A stretch of DNA of 8,388 bases from Candidatus Hydrogenedentota bacterium (GTDB lineage Bacteria > Hydrogenedentota > Hydrogenedentia > Hydrogenedentales > SLHB01), in assembly GCA_013349485.1 (NCBI GenBank), contig DUZM01000279.1, positions 1 to 8,388 of the forward strand. The letters run 5' to 3'. A program made the translations under genes and the position numbers. The notes beneath the pieces are model-generated. The model had not been told where the DNA came from. It saw nothing but the letters and a program-made list of their open reading frames with translations, and did no database searches. Each line of letters begins with the position of its first letter. The stretch's first letter is position 1. This document shows, in pieces, positions 5,186 to 8,388 of this stretch.

Positions 5186-6133
5186 TCATTCCCGCTTTGT
5201 CCAGATCTGGCGATCAATCAGTTGAATGTACTCCGACCACTGGCGTCCTTTGCCCTTCGTCTCTTCGACGACGCGGGTGAACGCATCGGCTTGGGCATCG
5301 AGGTTGTCGGCGATGTGCAGGACAATCGCCTCGAGGGTTTTCGGGACAATCGGGGAGCCGTTGACCAACTCGCCGTGGTGGGAAAGAATACAGTGGAGAA
5401 GCTGCAACCGCAGGTTCTCCGGAAACTCGTCGATAGTCTCGATGCGTTTCTGCACCGTTTCGGCGCCGATCTGGAGGTGGCCCAGCAGCCTTCCGGCGTT
5501 TGTGTAGTCCACGAACATATCCCGGCTCATCTCGTCGATCTTGCCGATGTCGTGCAAAAACACCGCAGCGAGCAACACGTCTCGGTCGACGTTCGGGAAC
5601 AACTCGCAGGCCGTCTCGGCGATTCGGACGACCTCGTAGCAGTGTTTGAGCAACCCGCCGCGATACGCGTGGTGCCATTTCCTGCCAGCCGCCGCGGTCG
5701 CGAACGCTTCCATGAACTCGGCGTCATCGAGAAAGCTCTTGACCAAGCGCGTCAACCACTCGTTCTGGATGGTCTCGAGCACGGCGCGGAATTTCGCCAA
5801 GGTCTCCTCGGTGTCCGTCGGCGTGAACACCAAGTCGTCGTAGCTATACTCGCCTTCCTTGAGCGGCAACACCTGTTCGACGCGCACCTGAAGGCGGCCT
5901 TGATAGGAGGTGACCTTGCCGCGGACATTCACGACGTCGCCCGCCTCGAACAACTGCGACGCGGCCACGGCATTGTTCCACATGATCCCGCCCACTTCGC
6001 CGGTTCGATCCCGAAAAGCCATCCCGAGAAACTTCTTTCCGTTTGCCTGATCCCGCAGATCACACCGCGTCGCAACAAAATACGTGTTTACCACGTCGTC
6101 TTCTTGAAGTGTTGCCACAAACTGCTTTTTCAT
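5186..6133 (-). CDS. yhaM: 3'-5' exoribonuclease, YhaM type (OB-fold + HD domain)
   Basis: This 315-residue protein is close to the length of Bacillus YhaM. ATG 6133 is preferred over the adjacent TTG 6136 because GGAGG (6140-6144) lies 6 nt upstream of it. Residues 1-90 form an OB-fold, with DVVNTYFVATRCDLRD, FLGMAFRDRTGEVGGIMW and GDVVNVRGKVTSYQGRLQVRV. The HD phosphohydrolase domain follows: WHHAYRGGLLKHC (153-165), LHDIGKIDEM (193-202, metal-binding HD at 194-195), GHLQIGAE (218-225), LSHHGE (250-255) and a final HIADNLDAQ with D276. YhaM degrades RNA and single-stranded DNA from the 3' end with a metal cofactor in the cytoplasm. The active-site set looks complete. It is the first gene of a probable two-gene minus-strand operon. 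Confidence 0.93.
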   Translation of the reverse strand: MKKQFVATLQEDDVVNTYFVATRCDLRDQANGKKFLGMAFRDRTGEVGGIMWNNAVAASQLFEAGDVVNVRGKVTSYQGRLQVRVEQVLPLKEGEYSYDDLVFTPTDTEETLAKFRAVLETIQNEWLTRLVKSFLDDAEFMEAFATAAAGRKWHHAYRGGLLKHCYEVVRIAETACELFPNVDRDVLLAAVFLHDIGKIDEMSRDMFVDYTNAGRLLGHLQIGAETVQKRIETIDEFPENLRLQLLHCILSHHGELVNGSPIVPKTLEAIVLHIADNLDAQADAFTRVVEETKGKGRQWSEYIQLIDRQIWTKRE

Positions 6134-6249
6134 CAAATGCCTCCGTCATTGTTGCAGCCACAACCGGCCTCAGGGTATCCCCTCGGCCACCTTCCATGCA
6201 AGTCGCCCAAAAACGGCCGCCGGCCCGCCGCGCCCCAAAGTGGAAAAAC

Positions 6250-6313
6250 GCCTGTGATTTGTCCTAATCTCGCTACAAGGCATCGAGAAAGCCAGCCCGG
6301 ACAAGTCCCAGAC
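6250..6313. repeat. Extra copy of the palindrome end module, forming a hairpin
   Basis: GCCTGTGATTTGTCC at 6250-6264 is identical to 6453-6467 near the right end of the palindromic element. It is also an imperfect inverted match (12 of 15) to GGACAAGTCCCAGAC at 6299-6313, inside the element's left end. This copy could be a relic of a second element copy, or part of a compound repeat. The remaining bases upstream (6134-6249), towards the exonuclease start, show no gene. Confidence 0.6.
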
Positions 6314-6472
6314 AACCGTGGCGAAGCGACGCAGTTGCCTGTAAATACAAGGCGCGCGACCGAGGCCCGCGCAGGCGTACTGCGTAGTACGCCGAGCAGC
6401 CCGGCCAAGCGCAACACAGTAGTTGCAGGTAGATGCGCCGCTGACGTAGATTGCCTGTGATTTGTCCGGGCT
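6294..6472. repeat. Palindromic MITE-like repeat with terminal inverted repeats
   Basis: The ends AGCCCGGACAAGTC (6294-6307) and GATTTGTCCGGGCT (6459-6472) are inverted copies with one mismatch. The centre is a perfect hairpin, GGCGTACT/AGTACGCC (6374-6381/6386-6393) around GCGT. The midpoints of the tips and of the central hairpin coincide within one base. Aligning one arm with the reverse complement of the other shows extended similarity along nearly the whole 88-nt arm, with small gaps. It has no coding capacity and no obvious target-site duplication. Its size and symmetry fit a non-autonomous MITE or REP-like intergenic element. It ends 36 bp before the kdsA start. Confidence 0.8.
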
Positions 6473-6496
6473 AGGGCCGTGGGGCGGCGTAGTATC

Positions 6497-6502
6497 GAGG
6501 AG
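6497..6502 (+). promoter_or_regulatory. Ribosome binding site fixing the kdsA start
   Basis: GAGGAG lies 6 nt before GTG 6509. It supports that start over the in-frame GTG at 6479, which has no comparable site, and over ATG 6521. Confidence 0.7.
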
Positions 6503-6508
6503 TCAAAG

Positions 6509-7300
6509 GTGACCTTGGACATGTCGCGGTTTTTGTTTATTGCGGGACCTTGTGTGATCGAGTCCGAAGACCTCGTCTTGAGAACGGCCTGCGAACTGAA
6601 AAGCATGACGGGGGAATTGCCCGTGCAGTTCGTTTTCAAGGCAAGTTTCGACAAGGCCAATCGGACGGCGGTGACGTCCTATCGCGGGCCGGGGCTCGAG
6701 GAGGGCCTGCGCATCTTGCGGCGGGTCCGCGAAGAGGTGGGGGTCCCGGTGCTCAGCGATATTCACGAGGCGGCGCAGGCGCGGCCCGCTGCAGAGATCC
6801 TCGACGTGATACAAGTCCCGGCGTTCTTGTGTCGCCAGACGGATCTGGTCATCGCGGCGGCGGAGACGATGAAGCCCGTGAATATCAAGAAAGGCCAGTT
6901 CCTCGCCCCGGAAGATATGCAATACGTCGTCGAAAAGGCCGCGACAACCGGCAACAACCAGATCATGATCACAGAGCGCGGCGCCTGTTTCGGCTATCAC
7001 AATCTCGTGGTCGATTTCCGCGCGTTCAGCATCCTGCGCCAATTCGGCTGCCCCGTGATTTTCGACGCTACCCATGCGGTTCAGATCCCGTCCAAGGGCG
7101 GCGTGTCGGCCGGTAACCGCGAATACGTGACGCCGCTCGCGCGGGCCGCCGCCGCCTACGGTGTGGACGGGCTGTTCTGCGAGGTCCATCCCGAACCCGA
7201 GCGGGCCAAGTCCGACGCGGCCAACAGCCTCGATTTGGCCGACGTGCCGAAGTTGCTCGAGGTCGTGCTGCGCATCCTCGACGCGCGCGGCGACGCGTAG
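6509..7300 (+). CDS. kdsA: 3-deoxy-D-manno-octulosonate 8-phosphate synthase (KdsA), metal-dependent type
   Basis: This 263-residue protein starts at GTG 6509. It condenses phosphoenolpyruvate with arabinose 5-phosphate to give KDO-8-phosphate, the first committed step toward the KDO of the lipopolysaccharide inner core. Visible family signatures are AGPCVIES (12-19), FKASFDKANR (43-52), SYRGPGLEEG (57-66), VIQVPAFLCRQTDL (100-113), CFGYHNLVVDFR (160-171), IFDATHAVQ (184-192) and CEVHPEPERAKSDA (224-237). C15 sits where metal-independent enzymes such as that of E. coli have asparagine. With H189, E225 and D236 it completes the metal site of the Aquifex-type enzymes. Length is normal. No other KDO or lipopolysaccharide gene is adjacent. 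Transcription must start within or upstream of the palindromic repeat or in the 36 bp after it, and no convincing promoter was found. Confidence 0.97.
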   Translation: MTLDMSRFLFIAGPCVIESEDLVLRTACELKSMTGELPVQFVFKASFDKANRTAVTSYRGPGLEEGLRILRRVREEVGVPVLSDIHEAAQARPAAEILDVIQVPAFLCRQTDLVIAAAETMKPVNIKKGQFLAPEDMQYVVEKAATTGNNQIMITERGACFGYHNLVVDFRAFSILRQFGCPVIFDATHAVQIPSKGGVSAGNREYVTPLARAAAAYGVDGLFCEVHPEPERAKSDAANSLDLADVPKLLEVVLRILDARGDA

Positions 7301-7343
7301 TCACTACCCAAGCGAAAGCTTCACAGGCCGGTCGGAACTGCCC

Positions 7344-7371
7344 GAGCGAGAGGCACTAAGCGCCATCGCTC
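7344..7371. terminator. Hairpin between convergent kdsA and endonuclease V genes
   Basis: GAGCGA (7344-7349) pairs with TCGCTC (7366-7371), and an inner GGC (7352-7354) pairs with GCC (7362-7364). It lies in the 117-bp gap between two convergent stop codons, where a bidirectional terminator would be expected. No T run follows on either strand, so it is not a classical intrinsic terminator. Confidence 0.35.
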
Positions 7372-7417
7372 ACCACAAAACGTCGAATCGCGGCAATCGC
7401 GTGGATCTGCGCAACAC

Positions 7418-7915
7418 TCACGCGTTTCGGCATAACTGGTCCGCCCTCTTGAGCAGGGTGGGAATGCGGAATCGGCCGTGCATGCGCGTGATGTCGCGCG
7501 CAGCGTCCTCGACGGGCATCCCCGCCGCCGTCACAAACAGCGGCTGCCGGCTTCGGCCGCGGTATACGGCACTGGCGGCTTCTCCCTGGCCAAAGCGGGT
7601 CTTGGCCACGCCGATCACCGGCACTCTTTGCTGAAGCGATTCGTATAGTCTGGCGCCGAGTCCCGGTGTTTGGGTGTCGCCGAGCCAAACGTAGCCGTCG
7701 ACAACAATCCCGCGCACCGGCTGGCGCACGTTGTCGAGCACGGCCAGAATGCACGGCAATTCCCGCTTGTAGAACGCGCCCGGTTCATAAGGCCGCGCCT
7801 CGTTAATACGCTCGACTATCTCGCCGGCGCTTTCCCCTGTCGTCCACGACTCGAATAGGACGCAGGCCGCAACCGCCCCGACCGCTCGATAGTCAACGTC
7901 GACGCACGCTAGCAT
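7418..7915 (-). CDS. nfi: Endonuclease V, short form (deoxyinosine 3' endonuclease)
   Basis: The protein has 165 residues from ATG 7915. The frame stays open upstream (M at 7981; open to 8050), but this start gives the N-terminus MLACVDVDYR expected of compact family members, and the upstream residues look non-coding. AGGAGG lies 13 nt upstream, which is long, and GGGGAAGG directly abuts the ATG, so translation signals do not settle the start. Catalytic acidic residues are visible: D6 in CVDVDY, E52 in YEPGAFYKREL (43-53) and D73 in VVDGYVWLG (71-79). PGLGARLYE, VPVIGVAKT (98-106) and MHGRFRIPTLLKRAD (145-159) are also family features. Endonuclease V nicks DNA, and in some organisms RNA, 3' of inosine formed by adenine deamination. 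E. coli Nfi is longer, about 220 residues. The gene converges on kdsA. Confidence 0.9.
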   Translation of the reverse strand: MLACVDVDYRAVGAVAACVLFESWTTGESAGEIVERINEARPYEPGAFYKRELPCILAVLDNVRQPVRGIVVDGYVWLGDTQTPGLGARLYESLQQRVPVIGVAKTRFGQGEAASAVYRGRSRQPLFVTAAGMPVEDAARDITRMHGRFRIPTLLKRADQLCRNA

Positions 7916-8040
7916 CCTTCCCCGCGTTCCTCCTCTCCGGATCGACGCACTCCAGATTCCAACAACATCCAGTACGTCCATTTCCAAGCCAGCGTCAGTG
8001 TAACATGGCAACCCGAAACAAATCTGGTTTGACGCCCGAG
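7916..8040. other. Divergent intergenic region upstream of endonuclease V
   Basis: This region holds the start-side sequence of the minus-strand endonuclease V gene. A weak -10-like TACACT can be read on the minus strand before 7981, but no good -35 box accompanies it. No other feature is visible. Confidence 0.3.
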
Positions 8041-8069
8041 TTGACAACATACGGGATTCGCGGTATTAT
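8041..8069 (+). promoter_or_regulatory. Strong sigma-70-type promoter
   Basis: A perfect -35 box TTGACA (8041-8046), a 17-bp spacer and a -10 box TATTAT (8064-8069, five of six) are present. Transcription should start near 8076, giving a leader of about 66 nt before GTG 8142. This is the best promoter match in the window. Confidence 0.75.
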
Positions 8070-8074
8070 CCCTT

Positions 8075-8123
8075 TGGACAACAGGGTGGAAGTTGTCCAG
8101 GACACTAAGAGTCTGCCGTGTCC
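8075..8123 (+). promoter_or_regulatory. Two abutting hairpins in the 5' leader
   Basis: Hairpin 1 pairs TGGACAAC (8075-8082) with GTTGTCCA (8092-8099). Hairpin 2 pairs GGACAC (8100-8105) with GTGTCC (8118-8123). They touch without a gap. The junction TGTCCAGGACA is itself a palindrome and GTCC/GGAC units recur further on, so alternative pairings exist. Hairpin 1 would lie at the very 5' end of the transcript. No known riboswitch is recognised. Confidence 0.55.
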
Positions 8124-8141
8124 GGTAAGGGGGACCTGGGG

Positions 8142-8388
8142 GTGAATTTAGAAGCCGTCCCGAGGCGTGAAGGTCCGGGAGAGCTTTGCCTTGCCGAGCG
8201 CATTCGGGCCCAAGGCCAACGCGTTATATCTCACACTGTGCTGGTCACGTTAACGGCCCTGCTGGTTTGCATTCCCAACTCCGACGTGGCGCGCGCGCAA
8301 GGACAACTGGTTCGAGAAGAGAATATCCTCGACGGCATTCTCGAACGGCGTGACTTCGAGCCTATCGAACTCAACGCGCTCGACGTAA
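8142..8388 (+). CDS. Putative exported protein, 5' part only (runs off the window)
   Basis: An open frame of 82 codons continues past the window end. GTG 8142 is preferred, with AAGGGGG (8127-8133) 8 nt upstream. A second in-frame GTG at 8118 has only a weak site, and TAA closes the frame at 8106. After a long charged leader comes a hydrophobic segment, VISHTVLVTLTALLVCIP, followed by SDVARAQG, which reads as a signal peptide with cleavage after ARA or nearby. The mature part begins QGQLVREENILDGILERRDFEPIELNALDV. No domain can be named from so little. The last residues would suit the approach to a dockerin-like or EF-hand repeat, but that is speculation. It has its own promoter and structured leader. 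Confidence 0.65.
   Translation, partial: MNLEAVPRREGPGELCLAERIRAQGQRVISHTVLVTLTALLVCIPNSDVARAQGQLVREENILDGILERRDFEPIELNALDV

Noticed and set aside
6200..6245. Intrinsic terminator on the minus strand (GGCC-GGC-GGCC followed by five T)
   Set aside because: The stem is only 4 bp and it lies upstream of the exonuclease gene where no minus-strand transcript is expected to end.
5123..6460. Long plus-strand ORF of 445 codons across the exonuclease gene
   Set aside because: It is antisense to the well-supported YhaM gene, has no domain resemblance and runs through the palindromic repeat; it is a GC-rich shadow frame.
6503..7189. 228-codon minus-strand ORF over kdsA
   Set aside because: It is a shadow of kdsA, rich in His/Arg/Glu as expected from the complementary frame, and shows no independent motifs.
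1..8388. CRISPR array, rRNA, toxin-antitoxin pair or origin of replication
   Set aside because: No regularly spaced short repeats, rRNA-like sequence, recognisable toxin-antitoxin families or DnaA-box clusters were seen on reading both strands.

Overview
The window looks like chromosome from an uncultured, GC-rich Gram-negative bacterium. A KDO-8-phosphate synthase gene (kdsA) implies lipopolysaccharide. The mix of a YhaM-type exonuclease, short endonuclease V, a DUF2007-like domain and RHS debris would suit a Planctomycetes/Hydrogenedentota-type lineage. That placement is a guess from gene style and was not tested.

Positions 1-2620 are accessory and look more AT-rich. They hold a broken RHS/YD-repeat gene (70-516), a poorly supported minus-strand ORF (744-1034), and one intact gene, an AAA+ ATPase with a DUF4143 C-terminus (1314-2474). 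The ATPase is bracketed by two diverged direct repeats of 137 bp (1032-1168 and 2484-2620). The second repeat runs exactly to the 3' half of a tRNA gene with anticodon CAT (2621-2669), most like tRNA-Ile2, and no 5' half is present. This is the usual scar of an element integrated into a tRNA 3' end, so 1-2620 is probably the distal end of an integrated element and the original chromosome resumes near 2670. The unit repeat, promoter, ATPase, repeat looks like a cassette and is the most unusual thing in the window.

Positions 2670-8388 are denser and GC-rich. On the plus strand a small EF-Tu domain-2-like protein (2929-3183) is followed directly by a probable PD-(D/E)XK-like/winged-helix protein (3186-4028). 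Two minus-strand genes, probably one operon, meet it tail to tail: a YhaM-type 3'-5' exoribonuclease (5186-6133) and then a protein of unknown function that appears to have absorbed a DUF2007-like domain (4031-5146). A divergent gap (6134-6508) contains a 179-bp imperfect palindrome with terminal inverted repeats. It ends 36 bp before kdsA (6509-7300, plus strand). A short-form endonuclease V gene (7418-7915, minus) converges on kdsA. At the right edge a strong sigma-70-type promoter (8041-8069) and a leader with two abutting hairpins precede the start of a putatively exported protein (8142 to the window end, incomplete).

The core genes are housekeeping in kind: RNA turnover, repair of deaminated bases, and outer-membrane sugar synthesis. 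No complete multi-gene defence or biosynthetic system is visible. The main candidates for something undescribed are the tRNA-anchored repeat/ATPase cassette and the nuclease-like protein paired with the EF-Tu-like protein.
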